This document shows, one piece after another, positions 24,290 to 32,832 of a stretch of 64,000 nt of DNA (positions within the stretch are counted from its first letter, which is position 1; every line of letters starts with the position of its first letter). The stretch is from contig NZ_QXGH01000013.1 in the NCBI RefSeq assembly GCF_003515065.1, forward strand, positions 1 through 64,000, written 5' to 3'. The notes under the pieces were generated by a model, which did no database searches, was not told the DNA's origin, and saw only the letters and a program-made list of their open reading frames with translations. The position numbers and the translations under genes were made by a program. Source of the stretch: Nocardioides immobilis. GTDB taxonomy: Bacteria > Actinomycetota > Actinomycetes > Propionibacteriales > Nocardioidaceae.

Positions 24290-25819
24290 TCACGACCGGG
24301 TGAACAGTCCGAGCATGCGGCGGGTCACCGCAAAGCCACCGAACACGTTGATGCTGGCGAGCAGCGTCGCGACGAACGCGATCAGCATGATCGGCGTGCT
24401 TTCCTCGCCGAGCTGCAGGAGCGCGCCGACCACGATGATCCCGGAGATCGCGTTGGTCACCGACATCAGCGGCGTGTGCAGCGCGTGGTGCACGTTGCCG
24501 ATGACGTAGTAGCCGATCACGATCGCCAGCGCGAAGACCGTGAGCCGCTCCTGGAGCGGCGGCGGGGAGATCGAGATCAGCCCGAAGAGCACGAGCGCCG
24601 CGATGCCGACGATCGTCATCCGGCCGCGCGCGGTGAGCTTGGCCTTCTCCTCCTTCATCCCCGCGGGATGGGTGTCCACGACCTTCGGGGTCGCCGAGAC
24701 CTGGACCGCGGGCGGCGGCCACATCGACTCGCCGTCGCGGACGACGGTGATGCCGCGCTGGACGACGTCGTCCATGTCCAGCGTGAGCATGCCGTCCTTC
24801 TCGGGCGTCAGCAGCTTCATCAGGTTGACGATGTTGGTGCCGTAGAGCTGAGAGGTCTGCGCCGGCAGCCGGCCGGCGAGGTCCGTGTAGCCGAGGATCG
24901 TCACGCCGTGCTCGGTCACCACCCGCTGGTCGGCCTCGGTGCCGGCGCAGTTGCCGCCGTTGGCCGCGGCCATGTCCACGATCACGGCGCCGGGCTTCAT
25001 GCCGGCCACGGTGTCCTCGTGGATCAGCTTCGGCGCCGGGCGACCGGGGATCAGCGCGGTGGTGATGACGATGTCGGCGTTGCGCGCCTCCTCGTCGTAC
25101 ATCCCGGCGGTGGCCGCCTCCTGCTCCGCGGTCATCTCCCTGGCGTAGCCGTCGGTGCTGACCTCGCTCTCGAAGTCGACCTCGACGAACTGGCCGCCCA
25201 GTGACTCGACCTGCTCGGCCACCTCGGGCCGTACGTCGAACACCCGCACGATCGCGCCCATGGCGCTCGCGGCACCGACCGCTGCCAGGCCGGCGACGCC
25301 GGCTCCCACCACGAACACCCGGGCGGGCGGCATCTTGCCGGCGGCGGTGACCTGGCCGGTGAACATCCGGCCGAACTCGTGGGCGGCCTCGACGACGGCG
25401 CGGTAGCCCGCGACGTTGGCCATCGACGACAGCACGTCCATCGACTGGGCCCGCGAGATCCGCGGGACGGCGTCCATCGCGAGGGCGGTCACGCCCTGGG
25501 CGACGAGCTGCTCGACCAGCTCCGGGCTCCGCGCGGGGGCCATCATCGAGATGATCGTCGCGCCGGCCCGCAGCCGGCCGATCTCGTCGGCGGTCGGGGC
25601 GTTGACCTTGACCACGACGTCGGCGGCCCAGACGTCGTCGGCACTGCCGACCGTCACGCCGGCCTCCGCGAAGGCCTCGTCGGCCTGGTCCGCGTGGGCG
25701 CCCGCACCCGACTCGACGACGACGTCGTAACCGAGCCCTTGGAGCTGGTTGGCGGTCTTCGCGGTCGCCGCGACGAGCGTCTCGCCTGTCTTCGACTCGC
25801 GGGGGATTCCGATCAGCAT
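24290..25819 (-). CDS. pntA: NAD(P) transhydrogenase subunit alpha
   Basis: A 509-residue undivided alpha subunit, as in E. coli, not the split alpha1/alpha2 form. The NAD(H)-binding domain I spans residues 1 to about 375 ([52 protein letters not shown]). The C-terminal 110 residues form domain II with about four helices ([33 protein letters not shown] region). ATG at 25819 has GAGG five bases upstream and is preferred to the GTG one codon earlier. With pntB it forms an NADPH-generating operon. Confidence 0.95.
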   Translation of the reverse strand: MLIGIPRESKTGETLVAATAKTANQLQGLGYDVVVESGAGAHADQADEAFAEAGVTVGSADDVWAADVVVKVNAPTADEIGRLRAGATIISMMAPARSPELVEQLVAQGVTALAMDAVPRISRAQSMDVLSSMANVAGYRAVVEAAHEFGRMFTGQVTAAGKMPPARVFVVGAGVAGLAAVGAASAMGAIVRVFDVRPEVAEQVESLGGQFVEVDFESEVSTDGYAREMTAEQEAATAGMYDEEARNADIVITTALIPGRPAPKLIHEDTVAGMKPGAVIVDMAAANGGNCAGTEADQRVVTEHGVTILGYTDLAGRLPAQTSQLYGTNIVNLMKLLTPEKDGMLTLDMDDVVQRGITVVRDGESMWPPPAVQVSATPKVVDTHPAGMKEEKAKLTARGRMTIVGIAALVLFGLISISPPPLQERLTVFALAIVIGYYVIGNVHHALHTPLMSVTNAISGIIVVGALLQLGEESTPIMLIAFVATLLASINVFGGFAVTRRMLGLFTRS

Positions 25820-26066
25820 CACTGCCTCGCTTCCGGCTGGGGTTCCGGGGATCCAGCGCAGGTCAACCTACAAGGCCCGGGCCCCGGGCACGGAGGGTTG
25901 TCCGGAAACCAGCCGAATGGCGGATGCCGGGCAGCCGTCGCTGTGACCGCCGCCACAGATTCTCGGGCTGCAACAGCGTGCAACCCTCGCCGACTGCCGG
26001 CGCGCGGCGCTCTCATGAGGCACCCGCTCCGGGCATCTGCCGGAGCCCGAGGAAAGCGGCCGCACC
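25820..26066. promoter_or_regulatory. divergent promoter region between pntA and a membrane-protein gene
   Basis: About 245 bases separate the two divergent starts. The region contains a strong GC palindrome around GCCCGGGCCCCGGGC (about 25878-25892) and GCAAC repeated at about 25971 and 25981, but no convincing -35/-10 pair. Both transcription units must start here. Confidence 0.4.
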
Positions 26067-27218
26067 ATGTCCCGCACGCTGAACCGATCAAGCTGGTGGA
26101 CCTTCGGGATCCTCAATGTCGTCGTGGTCCTCGCGATCACCTTCGCCGGCTGGTACCTGCTCGCAGATCCATCGACGAGCCCGCTCGACGTCTACCCGCT
26201 GCCCTTCAACGCCGCTCTCTTCTGGGCCCTGCTGTTCGTCGTGTGGTCCGGCTTCAACCTGGAGCTCTTCGGGTTCGCCTCGCTCCCACAACCCCGGCGC
26301 GGCCTGACGGTCGCCGCCGCGGCGATCGTATTCGGGATCGCGATGACCTGGCTGCTCTCCGAGGGCCTCGGCGCCGTCAATCCCGACTTCGCTGCCGCGC
26401 GGGAAGGCGGCCTCGGCTACTTCACCGGTGCCCTCTTCGTGCTCTTCGGCTTCTCGACCTACGTGATGGCGGTCGTCAACTGGGACCACTGGCCGTGGCG
26501 CGACCTCGGCCTCGGCCAGCCGCAGGTCGGTTGGAGCGAGATCGCGTTCCTCATGCTGCCGACGATCCTGCTCTACGTGGTCCTGGGGCTGCCGACGCTC
26601 TCGCTGGCCTCGCCACCCGGGTCGGCGCTCCTGGACCTCGACACCCTCCTGGGTTGGTACTACTCGCTGGTCGTCGCGATCGTGCTCACCGGGGTGCTCT
26701 GGGAGAACTGGCCGTGGCGCCTCGCCGGCTCCCGCGCCCGGACCGCGGCGGCCTCCGTGGTCGGCACCCTCGTGCTCGGGACAGCCCTCTACTTCGCGCT
26801 CCTCGCCACCAGCAAGGCGCTGCTGGGCGGCGAGAACACGCGGCTCCTCGGGGACGCGATCCACCAGTTCCCGGCGCAGCTGGGGGTCTGCTGGGTCGCC
26901 TGGATGATCGTGTGGGCCAACGCCTTCGGCAACAAGCCGACCCACCTCGGAGGTCCGGTCAACCTGCTGGTCCGCGGTCTCGCCACCTTCGGCCTCGCCG
27001 CGGCGACGTTCGTCGCCTACTACTTCCTCGCCGCGGAGCACCTGCTGCACGAACCGCCGGTCGTCGGCCCGATCGCCGGCAACGCGCTCGGGTTCATGGA
27101 CTGGTTCGCACTGGTCGCGCTGCTCTACATCGTCGGCTTCGAGTCCTTCGGCCTGCCGAAGCCCGCTGAGGCCACGAAGGCGGCCGAACCGGTCGCCGAC
27201 CCTGCCGTCCACCCCTGA
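26067..27218 (+). CDS. multi-pass membrane protein of unknown function
   Basis: A 383-residue membrane protein with about ten predicted helices and a short charged C-terminal tail (KPAEATKAAEPVADPAVHP). Trp-rich motifs recur: WDHWPWRDLGLG near residue 138 and WENWPWRLAG near residue 213. They sit at similar places in the two halves, suggesting an internal duplication. GAGGAAA precedes the ATG. I do not recognise the family. It lies 25 bases before a 2,3-butanediol-type dehydrogenase gene and is probably co-transcribed with it, so a link to volatile or alcohol metabolism is possible. Confidence 0.75.
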   Translation: MSRTLNRSSWWTFGILNVVVVLAITFAGWYLLADPSTSPLDVYPLPFNAALFWALLFVVWSGFNLELFGFASLPQPRRGLTVAAAAIVFGIAMTWLLSEGLGAVNPDFAAAREGGLGYFTGALFVLFGFSTYVMAVVNWDHWPWRDLGLGQPQVGWSEIAFLMLPTILLYVVLGLPTLSLASPPGSALLDLDTLLGWYYSLVVAIVLTGVLWENWPWRLAGSRARTAAASVVGTLVLGTALYFALLATSKALLGGENTRLLGDAIHQFPAQLGVCWVAWMIVWANAFGNKPTHLGGPVNLLVRGLATFGLAAATFVAYYFLAAEHLLHEPPVVGPIAGNALGFMDWFALVALLYIVGFESFGLPKPAEATKAAEPVADPAVHP

Positions 27219-27243
27219 CAACCCCACGAGAACGGACAAGCGA

Positions 27244-28302
27244 ATGAAGGCAGCACGATTCCACGGTCGCGGCGACATCCGGATCGACGACGTCCCCGAG
27301 CCGGCGACGCGCCCGGGCACGGTGAAGGTCGAGGTCGAGTGGTGCGGCATCTGCGGCACCGACCTGCACGAGTACCTCGACGGGCCGATCTTCGCTCCCA
27401 CGGCCGACGAACCGCATCCCCTCACCGGCGAGAGCGTCCCGATCACGCTGGGCCACGAGTTCGCCGGCTCGGTCGTCGAGCTGGGCGCGGGTGTCACCGA
27501 CCTCCGGGTCGGTGACCGCGTGGTCGTCGAGCCCTACCTGGTCTGCGGTCGCTGCGACGCCTGCACCCAGGGGCGGTACAACGTGTGCGCCAGCCTCGGC
27601 TTCATCGGATTGAGCGGCGCCGGCGGTGGCTTCAGCCAGTACGTCGTCGCCGAGCGCCGATGGATCCACCCGCTCGGCGAGCTCGCGACCGACGTCGGCG
27701 CGCTCGTCGAGCCGCTGGCCGTCGCCTATCACGCGGTGCGGCTCGCGCACACCAAACCGGGAGACACTGCCCTGGTGTTCGGCGCCGGGCCGATCGGCCT
27801 GGTCACCACCGCGGCGCTGCGGGCCGTCGGCGTCGAGCAGGTCCTGGTGGTGGAGCCGGCAGCTGTGCGCAAGCAGAAGGCACCGGGAGCGGGGGCGGAC
27901 CACGTCATCGATCCCACCCAGGCCGACGTGGTGGACGCGGTCATGGAGCTCACTTCCGGACGCGGAGCCGATGTGTCCTTCGAGTGTGCCGGCATCGACG
28001 CCGTACTGGCGTCCGCGATCCGTGCGACCCGGGTCGGCGGCACCGTCGTCAACGTCGCCATCTGGGGCCACGAGGCGTCCGTCGCGATGAACGACCTCGT
28101 GTTCCGCGAGGTCAACGTCGTCGGGAGCCTCGCCTACTGCGACGACCATCCCGCCACCATCCGCATGATCCAGGAGGGCAAGGTCGAGCCGCACCAGTTC
28201 ATCACCGGCCGGATCGGCGTCGACGACATCGTGAAGCAGGGCTTCGAAGAGCTGATCGACAACAAGGAGGAGAACGTCAAGATCCTGGTGACCCCGACCT
28301 GA
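27244..28302 (+). CDS. zinc-type (R,R)-butanediol dehydrogenase-like alcohol dehydrogenase
   Basis: A 352-residue medium-chain dehydrogenase. Catalytic zinc ligands are C37 (CGICGTDLHEY), GHEFAGSV and the E of VEPLAVAYHAV. The structural zinc loop is CGRCDACTQGRYNVC. The nucleotide fold has GAGPIGLVTTAAL, and the acidic residue after VVEP suggests NAD(H). The HEYLDGPIFAP segment is typical of the 2,3-butanediol/acetoin dehydrogenase group. Sorbitol- or threonine-type activity is the alternative. It follows the unknown membrane protein and converges on upp. Confidence 0.82.
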   Translation: MKAARFHGRGDIRIDDVPEPATRPGTVKVEVEWCGICGTDLHEYLDGPIFAPTADEPHPLTGESVPITLGHEFAGSVVELGAGVTDLRVGDRVVVEPYLVCGRCDACTQGRYNVCASLGFIGLSGAGGGFSQYVVAERRWIHPLGELATDVGALVEPLAVAYHAVRLAHTKPGDTALVFGAGPIGLVTTAALRAVGVEQVLVVEPAAVRKQKAPGAGADHVIDPTQADVVDAVMELTSGRGADVSFECAGIDAVLASAIRATRVGGTVVNVAIWGHEASVAMNDLVFREVNVVGSLAYCDDHPATIRMIQEGKVEPHQFITGRIGVDDIVKQGFEELIDNKEENVKILVTPT

Positions 28303-28340
28303 TCCGCTGCTCAGCCGACGAGGCTCGAGCAGCTGCTCCG

Positions 28341-28982
28341 TCAGCCCACCACGCCGTACAGCCGGTCACCGGCGTCGCCCAGGCCGGGGACGATGTAGCC
28401 CTTCTCGTTGAGGCGCTCGTCCATGGCCGCGGTGACGACCGTGACGGGGACGTCGAGCCCGGTGAGCTCCTGCTCCAGCCGGGCGCAGCCCTCGGGTGCG
28501 GCGAGCAGGCACACGGCCGTGATGTGGTCGGCGCCGCGGTCGGTGAGGAACCGGATCGCCGCCGCCAGCGTGCCTCCCGTCGCAAGCATCGGGTCCAGCA
28601 CGTAGCACTGGCGACCGCTGAGGTCGTCGGGCAGGCGCTCGGCGTACGTCGACGCCTCGAGCGTCTCCTCGTTGCGCACCATGCCCAGGAAGCCCACCTC
28701 GGCGGTGGGCAGCAGCCGCATCATCCCGTCGAGCATGCCGAGGCCGGCCCGCAGGATCGGTACGACGAGCGGGCGGGGTGCGGCGAGCTTGGTGCCGGTC
28801 GTCGGGGCGACCGGGGTGACGATGTCGCACGCCTCGACCCGGACGTCGCGCGTCGCCTCGTAGGCGAGCAGCGTGACCAGCTCGTCGGCGAGGCTCCGGA
28901 ACGTCGGTGAGGCGGTCGTCTCGTCGCGGAGAACGGTCAGCTTGTGGGCCACCAGCGGGTGGTCGACGACGAGGGTGCGCAT
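28341..28982 (-). CDS. upp: uracil phosphoribosyltransferase
   Basis: A 213-residue enzyme of usual length. It begins [20 protein letters not shown], has [11 protein letters not shown], the PRPP loop [13 protein letters not shown] and ends in the uracil-binding region [16 protein letters not shown], all diagnostic of Upp. It converts uracil and PRPP to UMP in pyrimidine salvage. An in-frame upstream extension exists but lacks family similarity; ATG at 28982 is the start. It is divergent from the tadA pair. Confidence 0.95.
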   Translation of the reverse strand: MRTLVVDHPLVAHKLTVLRDETTASPTFRSLADELVTLLAYEATRDVRVEACDIVTPVAPTTGTKLAAPRPLVVPILRAGLGMLDGMMRLLPTAEVGFLGMVRNEETLEASTYAERLPDDLSGRQCYVLDPMLATGGTLAAAIRFLTDRGADHITAVCLLAAPEGCARLEQELTGLDVPVTVVTAAMDERLNEKGYIVPGLGDAGDRLYGVVG

Positions 28983-29048
28983 GGCCTGAACCCTAGGCCC
29001 AGACCTCATGCTCTGGCCTGATGCCGCGGTTGGTGTCACCCTTGTGAC

Positions 29049-29531
29049 GTGACCGCGTCGGATGCTGTCGACTTCGCCCTGGCCGCCTACCGCGAGGAAG
29101 GCGTGTGGCAGGTCGCCGAGCTGACCCACGACCATGTGGAGGATGTGGAGACACTCGCCTCCGCCCTGCGTCGCTTCCCGGGCGACCACGGCGCGGTCGG
29201 ACTGGTCGCGATCGACGAGGACTTCTTCGTCGTCGTGCGGGTCGCCGGCCAGAACACCCGGGTCCTCCTCTCCGACGTGACCGCGGCCGCGGAGTGGGAG
29301 CTGGCCGCGTCGGCGGTGGAGTTCCTGCACCTGCCGATGCCCGAGGACGAGGACGAGCCGGAGGCCGCCGGCGACCTCGACCTGCTCGGCGACCTCGGCT
29401 TGCACGCGATGGACCTCGCGGTGCTGCTCGACGACTACGACCTCTACCCCGACGAGCTGCTCTCCGACGTGGCCCGGCGGCTCGGGTTCGGCGAGCTCTT
29501 CGACGACGCGATCGGTCTCACCTCGGCGTGA
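29049..29531 (+). CDS. tRNA adenosine deaminase-associated protein
   Basis: A 160-residue acidic protein that lies next to tadA in many actinobacteria and takes its name from that position. Residues 1-75 hold [14 protein letters not shown] and [17 protein letters not shown]; a Glu/Asp-rich linker follows, then a C-terminal [20 protein letters not shown]. No catalytic motif is seen. The function is unknown; a role in stability or substrate handling of TadA is inferred from the conserved pairing. GTG start; its stop overlaps the tadA GTG by four bases. Confidence 0.85.
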   Translation: MTASDAVDFALAAYREEGVWQVAELTHDHVEDVETLASALRRFPGDHGAVGLVAIDEDFFVVVRVAGQNTRVLLSDVTAAAEWELAASAVEFLHLPMPEDEDEPEAAGDLDLLGDLGLHAMDLAVLLDDYDLYPDELLSDVARRLGFGELFDDAIGLTSA

Positions 29532-29989
29532 CCGCGTCCGACGCATGGCGGCAGCCGATGCTCGCCGCCCTGGCGGAGGCGCGCGCCGCCCTGGCGACGA
29601 GCGACGTCCCGATCGGCGCCGTCGTCGTCGACGCCGCCGGGTTCGTGGTCGGCACCGGGCGCAACGTGCGCGAGGCGGATGCCGACCCGACGGGGCACGC
29701 CGAGCTGGTCGCGCTCCGGGCCGCCGCCCGCGACCGGGGGGAGTGGCGGCTCGACGGGTGCACCCTCGTCGTGACGCTCGAGCCGTGCACGATGTGCGCC
29801 GGCGCCGCCGTGCTCTCCCGCGTGGACCGGGTCGTCTTCGGTGCCTGGGACCCGAAGGCCGGCGCGGTCGGCTCGCTCTGGGACGTGGTCCGCGACCGCC
29901 GCCTCAACCACCGGCCCGAGGTCGTGGCGGGCGTGCTCGCGGAAGAGTCGGCGGCGCTGCTCGAGGAGTTCTTCGCCGGCCAGCGATGA
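29528..29989 (+). CDS. tadA: tRNA(Arg) adenosine-34 deaminase
   Basis: A 153-residue cytidine-deaminase-fold enzyme. The zinc site is HAE ([12 protein letters not shown]) plus [18 protein letters not shown] and the closing [18 protein letters not shown] match TadA. It makes inosine at the wobble position of tRNA-Arg(ACG). Upstream is its associated protein; the downstream TIGR03086 gene overlaps by ATGA, so the three form an operon. Confidence 0.92.
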   Translation: MTASDAWRQPMLAALAEARAALATSDVPIGAVVVDAAGFVVGTGRNVREADADPTGHAELVALRAAARDRGEWRLDGCTLVVTLEPCTMCAGAAVLSRVDRVVFGAWDPKAGAVGSLWDVVRDRRLNHRPEVVAGVLAEESAALLEEFFAGQR

Positions 29990-30594
29990 GTACGGCGCCG
30001 CGGGCTGGTCTCGTCGGCATGGACACGATCGACTTCGCCCCTGCCACCACGACCCTCCGGGAGCTGGTGGCGTGCGTGACCGACGAGCAGCTGACCGCGC
30101 CGACGCCGTGCACCGACTACACCGTCGGCGACCTGGTCGACCACATCGGCGGGCTGGCGGCGGCGTTCGCGGGCGCCGCCCGGAAGGAGCCGGTGCCGGG
30201 GTCGGAGCAGGGCGGCAGCGGAGACGCCTCCCGGCTCGAGCCCGGCTGGCGCGAGCGGATCGACCGCAGCCTGGCCGACCTGGCCGAGGCGTGGCGCGAC
30301 CCGGCGGCGTACGAGGGGGACACCCAGGCCGGCGGGGTCCACCTGCCCGGCGCGATCGCGGCCTCCGTCGCGCTCAACGAGGTCGTCGTCCACGGGTGGG
30401 ACCTGGCGACCGGGCTCGGGCGGCCGTTCACCGCCCGCGACGAGGACGTCGCGGCCTGCATGGCGTTCGCCGAGCCGTTCTCCACGCCGGAGAGCGCGGC
30501 CGACCGTGGCGACGCGTTCGGGCCGGTCGTGCCGGTGCCGGACGACGCGCCCGCCCTGGAGCGGCTGCTCGGGATGATGGGCCGCAAGCCCTGA
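29986..30594 (+). CDS. TIGR03086/DinB-like metal-binding protein
   Basis: A 202-residue protein of the mycothiol-dependent maleylpyruvate isomerase-like (DinB-2) superfamily. CTDYTVGDLVDHIGGLAAAFAGAA gives the first metal-binding histidine, and NEVVVHGWDLATGLGRPF the conserved HGWDLA. TIGR03086 proteins are common in actinobacteria and are thought to use mycothiol or another thiol, but most have no known reaction. A second in-frame ATG at 30019 is possible. It overlaps tadA by four bases. Confidence 0.8.
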   Translation: MSTAPRAGLVGMDTIDFAPATTTLRELVACVTDEQLTAPTPCTDYTVGDLVDHIGGLAAAFAGAARKEPVPGSEQGGSGDASRLEPGWRERIDRSLADLAEAWRDPAAYEGDTQAGGVHLPGAIAASVALNEVVVHGWDLATGLGRPFTARDEDVAACMAFAEPFSTPESAADRGDAFGPVVPVPDDAPALERLLGMMGRKP

Positions 30595-30646
30595 CGACTG
30601 CCCGCGGCGGTCCGGAGGACTGCCTCCCCAGCCCTAGCATGTCGCC

Positions 30647-31675
30647 ATGACGGAGCCACTCCCGCGCGGCGCGGCAGCGCGGAACCCCAGCATGGCTGAC
30701 GTGGCGCAGCGTGCCGGCGTCTCGCACCAGACCGTCTCGCGGGTCCTGAACGACTCGCCGCTCGTCAAGGACGCCACCAGGGAGCGGGTCCTGGCAGCGA
30801 TCCAGGAGCTCGGCTACCGCCGCAACAACGCAGCGCGGATGCTCGCCACCAACCGGTCGGGCCGGATCGGCATGATCTCGGCCCATCTCGCCCTCCACGG
30901 CCCGAGCATGATCGCCGCAGCGGTCCAGGCTGCCGGCCACGAGGCCGGCTACCAGGTCTCCGTCATCGGCCTGCTCGAGATCTCCGAGGTCTCCCTCCGG
31001 GACGCGGTCGAGCGGCTGCTGGACCAAGCCGTGGAGGCGATCGTCGTCGCTGTCGCGCACCGCGACGCGGTCCACCTGGTGCGCGGCCTCTCGCTGCCGA
31101 TCCCGGTGGTCCTGGTCCAGGGGGTGCGACCCGGCGAGCCGATGGCCGCGGGCATCGACCAGCACGCGGGGGCGTTGCTCGCGACCGAGCACCTGCTGGA
31201 CCTCGGGCACCGCGGCGTCGCCCACGTCAGCGGGCCGCTCGACTGGATCGAGGCCACGCAGCGTCGCCTCGGCTGGCGCGAGGCGCACGAGGCCCGCGAC
31301 CTGCTGCCGGGTCCCGAGGTCGAGGGGGACTGGTCGGCCGCCAGCGGGTACGACGCCGGCCTGCGCATCGGGCACCACGACGAGGTCACGGCCGTGTTCG
31401 TCGCCAACGACGCGATGGCGCTCGGCGTGCTCAGGGCGCTGCACGAGTGCGGGCGCCGGGTGCCCGAGGACGTCAGCGTGGTGGGGTTCGACAACGTGCC
31501 CGAGGCGGCGTACTACTGGCCCGCCCTCTCCTCGGTGGACCAGCAGTTCTCCGACCTCGGTCGGCAGGCGGTGGACCTGACCGTTCGCGCGTTGGCGGGC
31601 GAGGACGAGCCGGAGGCCGCGCTGCTCCGGCCCGAGCTCGTCGTCCGGGCCTCGAGCGCCGCGCCGCGCCGCTGA
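30647..31675 (+). CDS. LacI family transcriptional regulator (first of two in the arabinose locus)
   Basis: A 342-residue LacI-type repressor. The HTH and hinge lie at residues about 16-70 (MADVAQRAGVSHQTVSRVLN). The C-terminal periplasmic-binding-like domain includes VFVANDAMALGVLRAL and SVVGFDNVPEAAYYWP. The HTH recognition region (SHQTVSRV) is identical to that of the second LacI protein at 37.6 kb, so the two may share operators. The gene lies directly before galM and the importer, whose promoters carry three lac-like palindromes. The inducer is probably a pentose or galactose-type sugar. Confidence 0.88.
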   Translation: MTEPLPRGAAARNPSMADVAQRAGVSHQTVSRVLNDSPLVKDATRERVLAAIQELGYRRNNAARMLATNRSGRIGMISAHLALHGPSMIAAAVQAAGHEAGYQVSVIGLLEISEVSLRDAVERLLDQAVEAIVVAVAHRDAVHLVRGLSLPIPVVLVQGVRPGEPMAAGIDQHAGALLATEHLLDLGHRGVAHVSGPLDWIEATQRRLGWREAHEARDLLPGPEVEGDWSAASGYDAGLRIGHHDEVTAVFVANDAMALGVLRALHECGRRVPEDVSVVGFDNVPEAAYYWPALSSVDQQFSDLGRQAVDLTVRALAGEDEPEAALLRPELVVRASSAAPRR

Positions 31676-31687
31676 TCGGTGCTGCGA

Positions 31688-31701
31688 TGTTAACGTTCAC
31701 A
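31688..31701. promoter_or_regulatory. LacI-type operator TGTTAACGTTCACA upstream of galM
   Basis: A 14-base imperfect palindrome sits in the 28-base gap between the first lacI gene and galM, three bases before the galM GTG. It matches the two sites before the importer operon at most positions. A repressor bound here would cover the translation start region. No Shine-Dalgarno sequence is visible, so galM may be read from upstream or from a leaderless message. Confidence 0.6.
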
Positions 31702-31703
31702 AC

Positions 31704-32705
31704 GTGCTCACCCACGCTGGAGTCCTGGTCGTCGGCGAGGCTCCCGGCCCGGAGCTGCACGTGCTGCCCCTCGGCGCCACGGTCCACCGGATCCTCGTCA
31801 CCGGCGGCGACGGCGTCCGCCGGGACGTCTGCCTCGGCCTTCCTGGTCCGGCCGAGCAGCTCGCGTCGACCGACTACATCGGCGGCACGATCGGCCGCTA
31901 CGCGAACCGGATCGCCGGCGGCCGGTTCGTGCTCGACGGCGAGGACGTCCCGGTAGCGACGCACGATCGCGGCAACCATCTCCACGGAGGCCCGGACGGG
32001 TTCGACCGCAGGACGTGGGACGTGGTCGCACACGACGCCGGTCGCGTTCGACTGCGGCTGGTGAGCCCGGACGGGGACCAGGGGTTCCCCGGCGAGCTGA
32101 CGGCGGAGGCGCAGTTCTCGGTGACGGCCGACGCCGTCGAGCTGGAGCTCTCGGCGGTGACGACCCGGCCGACGGTGGTGAACCTGACCAGCCACGCCTA
32201 CTTCAACCTCGCGGGTCCGGGCGTCATCGACGACCACCTGCTGGAGGTGCCGGCCGCTCGCTACACCCCGGTCGACGAGACCGGCATCCCGCTCGGTGAC
32301 CACGCGCCCGTCGCCGGGACGCCCTTCGACCTGCGGGAGCCGACCCGCATCGGCGACGTCGTACGCGCGGCGCACCCGCAGCTCGTCCGGGCGCGCGGCG
32401 TCGACCACAACTTCGTCGTCGACGGCGCCGGCTGGCGTCGGATGGCGGCGCTCGTCGCGCCGCGGACGGCGACCCGGATGGAGGTCTGGTCGGACCAGCC
32501 GGGCCTGCAGGTCTACACCGGCAACTTCCTCGACGGCGCGACGACGTCACGCGGCGGCGGGCTGCTCCGCCAGGGCGACGGCATCGCGCTCGAGCCGCAG
32601 CTGGCTCCGGACTCCCCCAACCGTGCCGGCTGGCCGTCGGCGGTGCTCCGCCCGGGGGAGACCTACCGGGCGCGGATGGCCTGGCAATTTCATGCCTCGG
32701 GCTGA
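31704..32705 (+). CDS. galM: aldose 1-epimerase (galactose mutarotase family)
   Basis: A 333-residue mutarotase. Catalytic and binding residues are visible: DYIGGTIGRYANRIAGGRF, GNHLHGGPDGFDRRTWD with the first histidine, LTSHAYFNLAG with the second, GVDHNFVV, and the catalytic glutamate in IALEPQLAPDSPN. It interconverts alpha and beta anomers of aldoses. Between a LacI regulator and a furanose-type importer, it probably equilibrates imported arabinose for AraA. The GTG start is chosen because the frame is closed upstream by the regulator gene and the operator. Confidence 0.88.
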   Translation: MLTHAGVLVVGEAPGPELHVLPLGATVHRILVTGGDGVRRDVCLGLPGPAEQLASTDYIGGTIGRYANRIAGGRFVLDGEDVPVATHDRGNHLHGGPDGFDRRTWDVVAHDAGRVRLRLVSPDGDQGFPGELTAEAQFSVTADAVELELSAVTTRPTVVNLTSHAYFNLAGPGVIDDHLLEVPAARYTPVDETGIPLGDHAPVAGTPFDLREPTRIGDVVRAAHPQLVRARGVDHNFVVDGAGWRRMAALVAPRTATRMEVWSDQPGLQVYTGNFLDGATTSRGGGLLRQGDGIALEPQLAPDSPNRAGWPSAVLRPGETYRARMAWQFHASG

Positions 32706-32714
32706 GACCCTCAG

Positions 32715-32728
32715 AGTGAACGTTCACA
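32715..32728. promoter_or_regulatory. LacI-type operator AGTGAACGTTCACA (importer promoter, distal)
   Basis: GTGAACGTTCAC at 32716-32727 is a perfect 12-bp palindrome in the 127-base gap before the sugar-binding protein gene. It shares its right half with the galM site. The next operator lies 45 bases downstream, suitable for cooperative repression by a LacI tetramer or dimer pair. Confidence 0.65.
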
Positions 32729-32759
32729 TTTTCTTCGCCGGGGTCTTGACGCGACCGAA

Positions 32760-32773
32760 TGTTAGCGCTCACA
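32760..32773. promoter_or_regulatory. LacI-type operator TGTTAGCGCTCACA (importer promoter, proximal)
   Basis: It differs by one base from the symmetric lac operator core TGTGAGCGCTCACA. It lies nine bases after a TTGACG -35-like box (32746-32751), so bound repressor would cover the promoter. With the sites at 31688 and 32715 it defines a local consensus TGTKARCGYTCACA. Confidence 0.68.
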
Positions 32774-32832
32774 CTCACTGCTCAGTGACACTCGTCACAG
32801 GGCCGCGACGCCCGAGGATGTGGAGGAAAATC

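Noticed and set aside
22811..25204. A 797-codon plus-strand open frame over pntB and pntA
   Set aside because: It is antisense to two unmistakable genes, with His/Asp/Arg-rich composition typical of GC shadow frames.
28327..28338. GAGCAGCTGCTC palindrome between the butanediol-type dehydrogenase and upp as a terminator
   Set aside because: A perfect palindrome without loop or T-run is too short to claim termination.
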